Both the position numbers and the translations under genes were made by a program. DNA of 49,467 bases from Trichothermofontia sp964536415 (GTDB lineage: Bacteria > Cyanobacteriota > Cyanobacteriia > B231): the NCBI GenBank assembly GCA_964536415.1, contig CAZHXN010000025.1, positions 1-49,467 of the forward strand, given 5' to 3'. Within the stretch, counting starts at the first letter, position 1; each line of letters begins with the position of its first letter. Shown here piece after piece: positions 1 to 7,807 of this stretch. A model generated the notes under the pieces. The model was not told where the DNA came from. It was given only the letters and a program-made list of their open reading frames with translations, and searched no databases.

Positions 1-645
1 GAAAAGATCCCCCAATTCCGCCTCCTGCGCCGCTCGACTTTCACTCTGGACAGCTTGCTTCAGTTCGTCCAATTCCTCATGCACCTTCTCCCATACAGCG
101 GCGATGCAGTCCCACTCGAAGCCTGCTGCTGCCGCCTTGCGGGAAATTTTTTCACTGGCAAGCAGGGGGGGGAGGGTGCGGGCATAGCGCTCAAGGGCTG
201 TTGAGAGTAAGGGGGGGCGATCGCTTTCCCCTTTTTCAGCCGCCTTAATTTGCTCCCACTGTTGATGCACCTCGTCTGCCGTCTCAAGGGACCGATCGCC
301 AAACACATGGGGATGACGGCGAATCAGCTTTTGGGTAATGTGCTCTGCCACAGTGGCCAGGGAGAATTGACCCTGTTCACTGGCAATCTGGGCCTGGAGC
401 ACCACTTGCAGCAGGAGGTCTCCCAATTCCTCGGCGATCGCCGCCGGGTCTTCACTACGCAGAGCATGGACCGTTTCGTAGGCTTCCTCTAAAACATAGG
501 GAATAAGGCTTTGGGGCGTTTGCTCCCGGTCCCAAGGACAACCACTGGGCGATCGTAATTGGGCAACGACTTGGATGAGATCTTGCAGGGCCACCAGCGT
601 CGGGGTGAGCGTTGGCGGCGTGGGAGAGGAGGGGGCGGCAGTCAT
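1..645 (-). CDS. mazG: MazG nucleoside triphosphate pyrophosphohydrolase, C-terminus cut by window edge
   Basis: MazG hydrolyses non-canonical or excess (d)NTPs to monophosphates and pyrophosphate in the cytoplasm. Reading the minus strand from the ATG at 643-645 gives 215 codons without a stop. A proline- and threonine-rich leader is followed by the family pattern SPSGCPWDREQTPQSL, then LEEAYETVHAL and EELGDLLLQVV (metal-binding acidic helices), and HPHVFGD, the usual hallmark before the second half. The last visible residues, ELDELKQAV and AELGDLF, begin the second MazG repeat, so roughly the last 50-70 residues lie outside the window. The frame stays open back to 738, but 645 is the only ATG before the conserved part. 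Identification rests on motifs recalled from the family and is firm; the exact start is less certain. Confidence 0.9.
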   Translation of the reverse strand, partial: MTAAPSSPTPPTLTPTLVALQDLIQVVAQLRSPSGCPWDREQTPQSLIPYVLEEAYETVHALRSEDPAAIAEELGDLLLQVVLQAQIASEQGQFSLATVAEHITQKLIRRHPHVFGDRSLETADEVHQQWEQIKAAEKGESDRPPLLSTALERYARTLPPLLASEKISRKAAAAGFEWDCIAAVWEKVHEELDELKQAVQSESRAAQEAELGDLF

Positions 646-878
646 TGGCAGCGCGTCATCAGGGAGTGGGGAATTGCTCTCCAGTCTAACCGCTGTCTTG
701 CCCTGGGTGAGACCCCCAGGGTTAGGCGACAACGTTTGTCAGCCGGTGGGTGTCATTAAACCAAAGCCCCTCATCCCCTAAGTCCTTCTTCCAAGCCGGG
801 AGAAGGGGGAGCGAGCTTGCTTCCCCTCGCCTCACCCTCCCGTTCGCAGGGGGCCAGGGGGACTGGGCTGAGGGTGAG

Positions 879-912
879 GGCAATTCTCCGGCGGAGAGGC
901 TATGCGAACAGG
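879..912 (+). repeat. Copy of dispersed GCGATTCTC/GGAGACGC element
   Basis: The stretch reads CAATTCTCCGGCGGAGAGGC then TATGCGAACAGGG, matching in order the copies at 7737, 12761, 34190, 38671 and 42939. This one is intergenic and shows the typical inner inverted repeat TTCTCCG/CGGAGA. Confidence 0.65.
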
Positions 913-960
913 GATACTTCCGTTTAATTAGCTTGGTCTACTGAGTGTTGGCTCTAGCCT

Positions 961-988
961 GCAACGACTGAAGTCGTTGCTACTAACG
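961..988. repeat. Palindromic repeat, ACGACT-AGTCGT family
   Basis: GCAACGACTGAAGTCGTTGC is a 9 bp stem with a GA centre, followed by TACTAAC. The same palindrome with small changes recurs at 9161-9183, 17284-17304, 39832-39854 and 39861-39882. It lies 30 bases past the end of petJ and could end that transcript, but no T-run follows on the minus strand. Confidence 0.65.
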
Positions 989-1017
989 TTATAAAACTTT
1001 ATGTTGGCTGCACCAGG

Positions 1018-1350
1018 CTACCATCCTTTTTCGGCTTGGGCTAAGACATAGGCAGCCACATCTTCAATCTGGTCCGTTGTTAGGCGTCCCAAGAAGGCGG
1101 GCATTGCGGCCTTCCCCTTCGTGACTTGGGCTTGGATTGCTTCCAGAGAGGCCATGCCGTACTTATCTAGATCGGCCTTTTGCAGCGTTTTAGTAGCATT
1201 CACCACATTCAACCCCCCGGCATGACAGGCGGCACAGTTCGCACTAAATACCTTGGCCCCATTAGCCAGGTCCGCCGCGATCACTGGCGATGTTACACTC
1301 GATACCCAGAAGGCGATCGTTCCCAGTAGGATCAACAGTAAGCGTTGCAT
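1018..1350 (-). CDS. petJ: Cytochrome c6 precursor
   Basis: Soluble c-type cytochrome of the thylakoid lumen that carries electrons from cytochrome b6f to photosystem I, or to terminal oxidase, often in place of plastocyanin when copper is scarce. The 110-residue product has a hydrophobic signal sequence (residues about 3-24) with cleavage likely near VIA-ADLAN, the heme site CAACH at 39-43, and the axial methionine in KAAMPAF (Met83). The C-terminal helix ends in AEKGW, typical of the family. I chose the ATG at 1350, which starts the signal peptide; an in-frame ATG at 1386 would add 12 charged residues in front of it. It is monocistronic, and a palindromic hairpin follows its stop codon. Confidence 0.95.
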   Translation of the reverse strand: MQRLLLILLGTIAFWVSSVTSPVIAADLANGAKVFSANCAACHAGGLNVVNATKTLQKADLDKYGMASLEAIQAQVTKGKAAMPAFLGRLTTDQIEDVAAYVLAQAEKGW

Positions 1351-1580
1351 TAGGGTTTCCTCGTCAAGATAGTCATGCCTGATCATCTTGGGTAACGACG
1401 ATCGTCCGTGTCAAAAGACAGCTCGTCAAATGTGAGTGTTCCATTTACGATAGGATCAGAACTGCGGCAAATATTAGAGGTTTCCTATTTAGATAGGGTT
1501 TAGATCTGGGGCATACCCCCCTAAACCTAAGCGCCCTTAAGCCGTTGTTCTCTCTCTGTCAGTTTTTGTCAGATACCCCT

Positions 1581-1976
1581 ATGACCCGTCGCATTATCCA
1601 AACCGACCAGGCTCCGGCCCCCGTAGGTCCCTATAGTCAGGCGATCGTGACCAGTGGGCAGATGCTCTTTGCAGCGGGCCAAATTGCCCTCGATCCAGCT
1701 ACCGGTGAGATTGTGGGGACGGGGGATGTGGCCAAACAAACGGAGCGGGTGATGGCCAATCTGGAAGCAGTGCTCACGGCGGCGGGGGCTTCCTGGGCGG
1801 ATGTGGTTAAGACAACGGTGTTTCTGGCAGATATGAACGACTTTGCGGCGATGAATGCCGTTTACGCCCGTTATTTTGATGCCGCGATCGCTCCAGCTCG
1901 TGCCTGTGTCGAGGTTGCCCGATTGCCCAAGGACGTATTAGTCGAAATTGACTGTATCGCCGTTGTCCTCGACTAG
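1581..1976 (+). CDS. RidA family enamine/imine deaminase
   Basis: Proteins of the Rid (YjgF/YER057c/UK114) family deaminate reactive enamine or imine intermediates, such as 2-aminoacrylate released by PLP enzymes. The 131-residue product has the full family layout: PVGPYSQAI near the N-terminus, LFAAGQIALDPATGEI, a central QTERVMANLEAVL helix, and PARACVEVARLPKDVLVEID, which holds the conserved arginine that binds the substrate carboxylate. Length is normal. I start it at the ATG at 1581 (MTRRIIQT), since family members begin near here; an in-frame ATG at 1545 would add 12 unconserved residues. It stands alone between petJ on the other strand and the AAA pseudogene. Confidence 0.92.
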   Translation: MTRRIIQTDQAPAPVGPYSQAIVTSGQMLFAAGQIALDPATGEIVGTGDVAKQTERVMANLEAVLTAAGASWADVVKTTVFLADMNDFAAMNAVYARYFDAAIAPARACVEVARLPKDVLVEIDCIAVVLD

Positions 1977-2052
1977 GGAATTCCTGAGTAGCCACTAGCC
2001 GTATTTGTACTGCCTAACGGCTTGTATTACCAATTCACTCATTGCTAGTCTT

Positions 2053-3201
2053 ATGGATAGGTTTGAAAATATCTCAGTCAAAGGCTTTCGTCGCCTCCGA
2101 GATATTGATCTAGCGATGAGAGATCTAATTGTTATTATTGGTGTAAACGGGTCTGGCAAAACATCTTTTTTAGATGTTATTTCAATCTTATCCGCTTCCG
2201 CAAACTGTAAACTACAAGAAACGCTGCAATCTAAAGGCGGACTCAATGAGATTTTGACGAGGGGTAAGGCTCAGGACCTAAGTATTACCGTTTCAAAGCA
2301 AGTGCCTAACAGAAAACCGCTTCAGTATAGCTTAACCCTATCACCCAAAGGATTATCCTATGAAATTAGGGAAGAAACTTTAACTCAACAGAGCGATCCG
2401 AATGCACCTCAACCGTTTAAATATATTGAATCTCATGGTTTAGATATTAAGTATTTCAGCCAAGATGATCAGCGGCTTCTGCGCCCCAATTGGGAACATA
2501 ATTATCTAGAAACGTCCCTATCACAAGTCCCCAGGATGTACCATGAACCAGAAAGTTTAAGGAAAAGCCTTGCTTCCTGTACCTATTATGGGGCACTTGA
2601 TGTTTCTGATAAAAGCCCAATTCGCTTACCCCAGTCCATGCGCCCTGCCAAATTGCCGGGTGCCAGGGGTGAAGATTTAGTCTCCTGCCTCTATAATCTT
2701 CGAGAGACGGATGCCGATCGCTTTGAGATGCTTGAAGATATTCTCTCAACAGCCTTTCCAGATTTCAAGCGATTAAATTTTCCGCCTGTTGCGGCTGGTA
2801 CTCTTTCCATGACTTGGACAGATAAGAATTTTTCTTAACCTATCTATATCCATGAGTTGTCAGAAGGAACGCTGCGTTTTCTGTGGTTAGCGACGCTTTT
2901 ACAAAGTCAACACTTAACGACAATTACCTTGTTAGATGAGCCAGAAGTTAGTCTACATCCTGAACTTCTGCAACATTTAGTCTACTTGATGCGAGAAGCT
3001 TCAAAACACACACAGCTTATTGTCGCAACTCATTCCAATCGACTGATCGGATTCCTTGAACCGAAAGAAGTCCTTGTTTGTGATCTTGAAGAAGGCAGTA
3101 CCCAAATGACTTGGGCAGATACGCTTGATTTAGATAAGTGGCTGCGGGATTACAGCCTCGATCAACTTTGGGCAATGAATTTGCTCGGTGGTCGTCCATG
3201 A
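2053..3201 (+). pseudogene. AAA (ABC/OLD-like) ATPase interrupted by one in-frame stop
   Basis: The reading frame from the ATG at 2053 to the TGA at 3201 is a single ATPase broken only by a TAA at 2836-2838. Upstream are FENISVKGFRRL and the Walker A motif GVNGSGKTS; downstream, in the same frame, are HELSEGTLRFLW (signature-like), LLDEPEVSLHPELL (Walker B and D-loop) and ATHSNRLIGFL (switch histidine). This is the AAA_15/AAA_21 type of SMC/OLD-like ATPase that often pairs with a nuclease or Toprim protein in phage defence. The stop could come from a lysine codon by one substitution. A TTG at 2857 could restart the second part, but a separate C-terminal piece would lack Walker A. Its stop overlaps the next gene as ATGA. 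Whether this is true decay or a base error cannot be told here. Confidence 0.8.
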
Positions 3202-3807
3202 AAATTGCTATTGTGGTTGAAGGTGAAACTGAGCGGGCTTTCAAAGAAAAACTGTGTGAATTTCTTCAAACACGCCTTGGGCAAAACATGCCAAGGCTAA
3301 AGTTTATTCCACAACATGGTCGTGTTCCTAAAGCGGAGAAACTTAAACGTGTTGTTGAAAATCTGCTTTCTGGAAGTCAAGCCTATGATGCTGTAATTGC
3401 TCTGACCGATGTTTATACGGGGACAAAAGACTTTAAAGATGCAGCAGATGCTAAGAAAAAAAAATGAGAGAGTGGACGGGGCATAATCCTAACTTTTATC
3501 CCCACGTGGCCCTTCATGATTTTGAAGCTTGGCTGCTCCCCTACTGGAAGACCATTCAGGCCTTAGCTAAGCATAATCGATCGGCTCCTAGTGGTCTGCC
3601 GGAAACAATTAACCATCAGAAACCACCTGCTTCCCGCATTAAAGAAATTTTCCAACTAGGCGAGCGGCAGGACTATAACAAGCCTATTCATGGAAAAAAA
3701 TCTTGAAGGATAATGATCTTATGATTGCAATCCAGGCCTGTCCAGAAATGAAGGCTTTTATCAACCAGATCATCTCTCTTTGTGATGCGAGTAAAGTCAT
3801 CTCCTAA
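3198..3807 (+). pseudogene. DUF4276-like (Toprim-fold) partner gene with two A-tract frameshifts
   Basis: Begins at an ATG overlapping the ATPase stop (ATGA, 3198-3201), implying coupled translation. The first part has VVEGETERAF, the glutamate motif of Toprim-like folds, and ALTDVYT, probably its acidic motif. It stops just after a run of nine A (3456-3464). The sense continues in another frame with FYPHVALHDFEAWLLPYW, typical of DUF4276, until a run of seven A (3694-3700), then in a third frame to the TAA at 3805-3807. Adding one A to each tract would rejoin everything into about 203 residues. The pair ATPase plus DUF4276 resembles OLD/PARIS-type anti-phage modules; that function is inferred from gene pairing. 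The lesions may be real or homopolymer under-calls. Confidence 0.72.
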
Positions 3808-3918
3808 ATTCTATATAAGAGATAATTCTATATAAGAGATCATACTGATACCCACTACTAGGGTATAGGCAGCACAATCCAATGCTTCACAAGAATGCAT
3901 CGAAATCACTCATCGAGG

Positions 3919-4239
3919 TTACTCTAGGAAGCTCCAGATATCTTTCGAGACTTGACGATTGCTCTTGTGGGCCAGCAGGACGCGGAAGCGGCGCTCTTCT
4001 CCCACCTGTCGTGTCCGGAGCATACCGTCCTCTACTAAGTGATCTAACATGGGGGTAACGGTTGCCTCATCTTGCTTGAGATGCTGGGCCACCTCCTGAA
4101 CACTCACCTCTCCCTTGCGAAGCATCCAACTGAGAAGCTGTCGCAGCGAATCAGGCAGGGTGAAAATATCAATCATGCTGATCGAACTATCTTCACCACC
4201 TTGGCCTTGCACGGAAAAGTCATTGCTTGGTTCACTCAT
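3919..4239 (-). CDS. Winged-helix DNA-binding domain protein
   Basis: A 106-residue protein. After a polar leader (1-20) it has LPDSLRQLLSWMLRKGEVSVQEVAQHL and a recognition-helix region DEATVTPMLDHLVEDGMLRTR, followed by a beta wing GEERRFRVLL. This is the MarR/ArsR-like arrangement of helix-turn-helix plus wing. The C-terminal tail NRQVSKDIWSFLE is not one I know. The gene starts 18 bases after the stop of the MinD-like ATPase gene on the same strand, so the two probably form an operon and may act together, for instance as an ATPase whose state is read by a DNA-binding partner; that link is inference. Confidence 0.75.
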   Translation of the reverse strand: MSEPSNDFSVQGQGGEDSSISMIDIFTLPDSLRQLLSWMLRKGEVSVQEVAQHLKQDEATVTPMLDHLVEDGMLRTRQVGEERRFRVLLAHKSNRQVSKDIWSFLE

Positions 4240-4257
4240 ACCGGCTCTCCCTAGCTG

Positions 4258-5028
4258 TTAGGCCATGACTTGTTGGGCAACTGACTCGATGACTTTGCTA
4301 AGCGGATGATCGGGATAGCGCAGAACAAATACCTCACTACTGGCCAGTTGAATCATTTCTTCCGAGAGTGGCATAATTCCGGCTACGGGTACACTATAGG
4401 TTTCTTGAACACTTTTCCGCATTGCCGCAAAGTCATAGGAAGGCAGAGCTTTATTAATCATCAGTAGCATTTTCGGCACTTCCAATTTGCGGGCAACATC
4501 GACCGTTACGGCTGTTCCCTGGAAATCCTGGCGATCGGGTCGCAGGATCAACAGCAGAATATCCGAAATCGTGATGGACAGCAGGGTTTCCTCATTCAAG
4601 CCGGGGTGCGTATCAATAAATAGATAATCAAGTTCTAAGTTTTCAATTAGCTCTTGGAAACCATCGTTCAAGAGACCCACATCATAGCCTTCGCGTAATA
4701 CCCGCGCAATTTCTCCCGCTTTCAAACTGGACGGAATCAGGAAGATTTTGCCCCCTGCTTGAGTGGGCGAGTGATGGCGTGTCAGCACCTCACTCACGTC
4801 GTAGGCGGTGTCTGAAATCGCACAGCGACCCCATAGGTAATCATTGAGCGATCGCTCGATTTTTTCTTCATCAAATCCGAACAATACATGGATGCCAGGG
4901 GATTGGATATCCGTATCCACGATCGCCACACGATGACCATAACGGGCAACTGTAGACGCAATATTGGCAGTAGAGTTGGACTTACCAGTCCCCCCTCGGA
5001 AGGAGTGAACAGAAGCGATTTTAGCCAT
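4258..5028 (-). CDS. MinD/ParA-family P-loop ATPase
   Basis: A 256-residue ATPase of the SIMIBI MinD/ParA group. Its P-loop at residues 10-18 reads FRGGTGKSN; the deviant Walker A normally begins with a signature lysine (KGGxGKT), which is arginine here (Arg11). It continues with VAIVDTDIQSPGIHVLFGF (switch I region), LDYLFIDTHPGLNEET (Walker B) and LMINKALPSYD. It ends in a helix KVIESVAQQVMA without the strongly amphipathic membrane-targeting helix of true MinD. Such proteins organise cargo or regulate partners by ATP-dependent dimerisation; the cargo is unknown. It is followed after 18 bases by a winged-helix gene. No minC or minE is near, so it should not be called the cell-division MinD. 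Confidence 0.82.
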   Translation of the reverse strand: MAKIASVHSFRGGTGKSNSTANIASTVARYGHRVAIVDTDIQSPGIHVLFGFDEEKIERSLNDYLWGRCAISDTAYDVSEVLTRHHSPTQAGGKIFLIPSSLKAGEIARVLREGYDVGLLNDGFQELIENLELDYLFIDTHPGLNEETLLSITISDILLLILRPDRQDFQGTAVTVDVARKLEVPKMLLMINKALPSYDFAAMRKSVQETYSVPVAGIMPLSEEMIQLASSEVFVLRYPDHPLSKVIESVAQQVMA

Positions 5029-5127
5029 GAATCAATTCTAGGGTCCCAATAAGATAGCGCTGGGGGAGTAACCCCATTGACACTGGGTTTATTCTATCAG
5101 TCGATTCAGGATTTGCTCGTTGGCCTG

Positions 5128-5418
5128 CTAGGCATCGGGTAAGTCGCGGTTCGGCCAGAGCAACCGAACGGCCATCAGGGCAAATCCGAGGGCAGCGATG
5201 GATTTCACTAACCGAGGAGACGGTAATAATTGGGCAGTTCCATGTCCCAGGATAACGCCCACAAAGGTGGCCAGGAGGAGAGCCGCTGAGGTTCCTAGGA
5301 AGACAGCCCAGGGGGCACGAGAACTTCCACTGAGGGCGATCGCGGCTAACTGGCTTTTATCCCCCAACTCGGAAAGAAATACCGCCACAAAACTTAACCA
5401 AAGCAAACTCCAATCCAT
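5128..5418 (-). CDS. GDT1/UPF0016 family half-transporter (putative Mn2+ exporter subunit)
   Basis: A 96-residue, mostly hydrophobic protein with the GDT1/TMEM165 signature ELGDKSQLAAIAL at about residues 17-29 and three predicted membrane spans (about 4-20, 35-60 and 70-88). The family moves Mn2+ (and Ca2+) across membranes; the characterised cyanobacterial member Mnx exports Mn2+ into the thylakoid lumen or periplasm. Full-size members contain two such repeats; here each repeat is a separate gene, with the partner 48 bases upstream on the same strand, suggesting a heterodimer. The start at 5418 (MDWSLLWLSF) fits family members. Confidence 0.87.
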   Translation of the reverse strand: MDWSLLWLSFVAVFLSELGDKSQLAAIALSGSSRAPWAVFLGTSAALLLATFVGVILGHGTAQLLPSPRLVKSIAALGFALMAVRLLWPNRDLPDA

Positions 5419-5466
5419 AAATCACCATATTTATCGAGTATTTATATCGAGTATTCAATCGGCTAT

Positions 5467-5826
5467 TTACAGATGGACCACATCCCACAGCAGCCCGATC
5501 GCGATCAGGAGCAATAGGGCACCCGCTGCGGTTTCCAAGAGCCGGGGGGGAAAATGGTGGGAGAGCCAATGGCCAACAAGGACCCCTAACAGGCTGGTCG
5601 TCATCAAGGCCGAACCAGCTCCCAGGAAGACCAACCAAGGCGATTGAGATTCGGCACTCATGAGCAGCACCGTAATCTGGGTTTTGTCTCCCATTTCTGC
5701 AAGAAGGACGGTGAAAAAGGTGGAGCTAAAGATCCCCAGGGAAGCAGGCCAGTTAATCTTGCTGGAATGTTCACGCAGGGGGCCAGGGAGGGCGGCTAGC
5801 AGGGTAGACCTAGGGAATTTAGTCAA
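5467..5826 (-). CDS. GDT1/UPF0016 family half-transporter, first gene of the pair
   Basis: A 119-residue protein with the second GDT1 signature, AEMGDKTQITVLLM, at about residues 43-56 and three hydrophobic spans. It carries a longer polar leader (about 1-28) than its partner. Sequence after the motif, SPWLVFLGAGSALMTTS, parallels APWAVFLGTSAALLLAT in the downstream gene, showing that the two are repeats of one ancestral unit. The conserved acidic residue in E-x-G-D-K is the presumed cation site. Likely co-transcribed with the 5128-5418 gene and jointly forming a Mn2+ exporter; this is family knowledge rather than proven here. Confidence 0.87.
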   Translation of the reverse strand: MTKFPRSTLLAALPGPLREHSSKINWPASLGIFSSTFFTVLLAEMGDKTQITVLLMSAESQSPWLVFLGAGSALMTTSLLGVLVGHWLSHHFPPRLLETAAGALLLLIAIGLLWDVVHL

Positions 5827-5902
5827 GGCAACTTACAACTGAGTGGACAAAAACGGCCAGAATGCAGACACTTAGCATCTTCCCCTTAAGTGTAGGCCAA
5901 GT

Positions 5903-6481
5903 TTAGGGCGAGTCCGGTAGTTGCGACAGGACCTGGGCGATCGCTTGGCGTTGTTCAGCATCGTATTCCCAGCGATCCAGAAAGGTTTGGTAGGGACCGT
6001 CGGCGGTAGTAAGGCTGACCTGCATTTGGGCCAGTTTGGTCGCGACACTCGGCAACTGCACCTGTTGAATCAGACCCATAACCCGTTGTTGGACACGATC
6101 GGAGCCTTGGGCCATGTCTTCATTCTGGTTGCGGCGGTGGGTCATTGCCATCGCAGTCGCCATCGCCAGATTTTTGACCAGTAATTCTGCCACCTGTTCC
6201 GGCGACGATCGCAGGGCCTGGATCAGGCCAGGGGATGGGGTATCAGCCAGGGGGCGAGGATCGGTTAGATAGCTCACAAAAAAACCACGGGCACCATTCT
6301 CATGCTGGACCAGTTGGCTAACGGCAACTTCCAGTTCCGCATCCGAAAGGTCGTTGGCTACGAGTTGGTCTAGGAGGGATTGGGTGAGGGTAATGGCTTG
6401 TTCAAAGGTCACAGTCATAGGCACGGCGAACGCAGATTCGAGCATCGTTAGGGAAGCCAAAGGGGGGCTGGAAAGAACCAT
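5903..6481 (-). CDS. Conserved hypothetical protein of cyanobacterial type
   Basis: A 192-residue soluble protein that I do not recognise by function. After a hydrophobic and variable start it is mostly helical: TFEQAITLTQSLLDQLVAND, SDAELEVAVSQLVQHENGARGF, and a C-terminal part ending FLDRWEYDAEQRQAIAQVLSQL. There are no cysteines and no membrane spans past residue 25. I chose the ATG at 6481 because AGAGGAGT (6491-6498, read on the minus strand) lies about nine bases upstream; ATGs at 6445 and 6418 are alternatives, and the conserved-looking part starts at 6418. It is the last gene before the DUF1818 operon on this strand but is separated from it by 166 bases. Confidence 0.7.
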   Translation of the reverse strand: MVLSSPPLASLTMLESAFAVPMTVTFEQAITLTQSLLDQLVANDLSDAELEVAVSQLVQHENGARGFFVSYLTDPRPLADTPSPGLIQALRSSPEQVAELLVKNLAMATAMAMTHRRNQNEDMAQGSDRVQQRVMGLIQQVQLPSVATKLAQMQVSLTTADGPYQTFLDRWEYDAEQRQAIAQVLSQLPDSP

Positions 6482-6647
6482 CAGTGCGTCACTCCTCTAC
6501 GTTACGGGTTTTATGTCATCTGTCTCTAGGTATAAAGACATATCACTAATTGTAACGAATCGTAATGACAACCGGATGGATGGGGCGTCAGGGAACGCCA
6601 ACCGAGTGGCATTGGCCAATGGGGTGACAAGGTTCAGGGCGAGAAGA

Positions 6648-7019
6648 TCAGAATACGCTCCAGGTTTGCGTGGCTGCCAATAATCCAGGGACGGCTGCTG
6701 GTGGCCAATACCCCTCAACCCGTCGCCCGGAATGGATGATGACCGAGAGACCATAGGCGTGGGGATAGCCTTCTACCGCCAGCCACACCGATTCACTCTC
6801 GGCTTCACAGGTGATGCGCTCTTCCGGCATAAGTTCACTGGCCATTGCGGCCATTGTCTCAGCTAGTTGTTGCAGTAAACGGCAAAAGTCCTGGAATTCC
6901 GCCGCCGTCAGTTCGATCGCCCAATCATCCGTGCCAACCAGACCCACAAATGCGATCGCCGTGGGGTCCCAGCCTAAACGCCAGCCCTCGCCTTGCTTGA
7001 GTACTTTTTGCGCTGTCAT
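6648..7019 (-). CDS. DUF1818 family protein
   Basis: A 123-residue protein with the pattern of the cyanobacterial and plant-plastid DUF1818 family: KQGEGWRLGWDPTAIAFVGL, then LVGTDDWAIELTAAEFQDFCRLL, MPEERITCEAESESVWL, and EGYPHAYGLSVIIHSGRRVEG. Function is unknown. Its ATG (7017-7019) shares a base with the TAA of the preceding gene (TAATG), so it is probably translated by coupling as the third gene of an operon headed by rpoZ. The association with the RNA polymerase omega gene hints at a housekeeping role, which is inference only. Confidence 0.88.
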   Translation of the reverse strand: MTAQKVLKQGEGWRLGWDPTAIAFVGLVGTDDWAIELTAAEFQDFCRLLQQLAETMAAMASELMPEERITCEAESESVWLAVEGYPHAYGLSVIIHSGRRVEGYWPPAAVPGLLAATQTWSVF

Positions 7020-7807
7020 TAGGGAGCTAGCAGTTGCGCGTCCCCTGGCCGGGGCAAGGGGGGTAAGGTAGAAGGTGCCGACGGGGGGGGAGCCACCGGT
7101 GCAGGACTTTGCGCGGGTTTGTAGGTCGCGGCCTCTAGGACGAGGCGATCGTACAGGGGATTAAAAGCCCGAACCAGCAACTCCACTAGGCGATCGCGGT
7201 CCCGTCGGGAAAGCCGTGCGATCGCGGCCCGATCGCCTGCCAGGGGATTGGTGCGCAGGGTATCATGACCGGGATATTGGCTTTCCCGCATAATTTCATT
7301 GACCCCCAGGTAATCCGCCAAGGTTAGCTTCCAATCCAGACGATAGGTACTGGGGCGACTTTTGACATAGAGGTGGTAGCGAATGAGGCGACTCACCAGA
7401 GTGTTATCGATCGCAGTCTCGGCACCGGCAAGGGGCTGATATTGGTTTTCCTTCGGCAATTCCGGAAACAGTTCATAGATGACGGCCCCCACTTCCCAGG
7501 GCCGTAACCGGCGGGTCGCCGCAGAGGGGGTTCCGGGAGAGGCTTGGGATTGACTCAGGTAAACCGGAGCCGGGGGTTGGGCAACGACCATCGCATTGGC
7601 CAACCACACCAGTCCTAGCATGGTCAGCACCATCAGGCTAAACCGGAGCGATCGCGAGACGTTTCCGCCGGACAATCGGGACAACCACTGCATCAGACGA
7701 GCGGGGTGTTGGCCCACAGTAAGACAAGGCTGAGAGCGTTCGTGTAGCGTCTCCACCGGAGAATCGCGAAGCGTTCCCAGCGGGACATGGTTCCTGCGCT
7801 GGTTCAT
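7019..7807 (-). CDS. Membrane-anchored conserved hypothetical protein in the rpoZ operon
   Basis: A 262-residue protein with one strong hydrophobic segment (about residues 54-76, FSLMVLTMLGLVWLANAMVV), then a Ser/Pro-rich linker and a charged globular part with RPWEVGAVIYELFPELP, LVSRLIRYHLYVKSRPSTYR and LDWKLTLADYLGVNE. It ends in a proline-rich tail (about 233-262). It looks like a signal-anchored periplasmic or thylakoid-lumen protein of unknown role. The ATG at 7807 overlaps the rpoZ stop as ATGA, and the downstream DUF1818 start overlaps its own stop. Residues about 12-24 are encoded by a copy of a dispersed repeat (7737-7773), so the N-terminus is partly repeat-derived; an ATG at 7693 is an alternative start just before the membrane segment. 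Confidence 0.75.
   Translation of the reverse strand: MNQRRNHVPLGTLRDSPVETLHERSQPCLTVGQHPARLMQWLSRLSGGNVSRSLRFSLMVLTMLGLVWLANAMVVAQPPAPVYLSQSQASPGTPSAATRRLRPWEVGAVIYELFPELPKENQYQPLAGAETAIDNTLVSRLIRYHLYVKSRPSTYRLDWKLTLADYLGVNEIMRESQYPGHDTLRTNPLAGDRAAIARLSRRDRDRLVELLVRAFNPLYDRLVLEAATYKPAQSPAPVAPPPSAPSTLPPLPRPGDAQLLAP
7737..7773 (-). repeat. Copy of dispersed GCGATTCTC/GGAGACGC element inside a gene
   Basis: On the minus strand it reads CGCTTCGCGATTCTCCGGTG followed by GAGACGCTACACGAACG. It keeps the reading frame of the 7019-7807 gene and encodes part of its N-terminus before the membrane span. It is among the best-preserved copies in the window. Confidence 0.7.

Larger units (their letters stand above)
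646..1017. other. Intergenic stretch with dispersed repeats between mazG and petJ
   Basis: I see no gene here. From about 760 to 875 there is a C/G-rich repeat of the 'cccctcaccc...gggtgaggg' kind that is scattered through cyanobacterial genomes and recurs in this window at 14218-14280 and 49400-49467. Next comes one copy of the GCGATTCTC/GGAGACGC element (879-912), then a perfect 9 bp hairpin (961-980) just downstream of petJ. The short open frames are low-complexity repeat translations. Confidence 0.7.
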
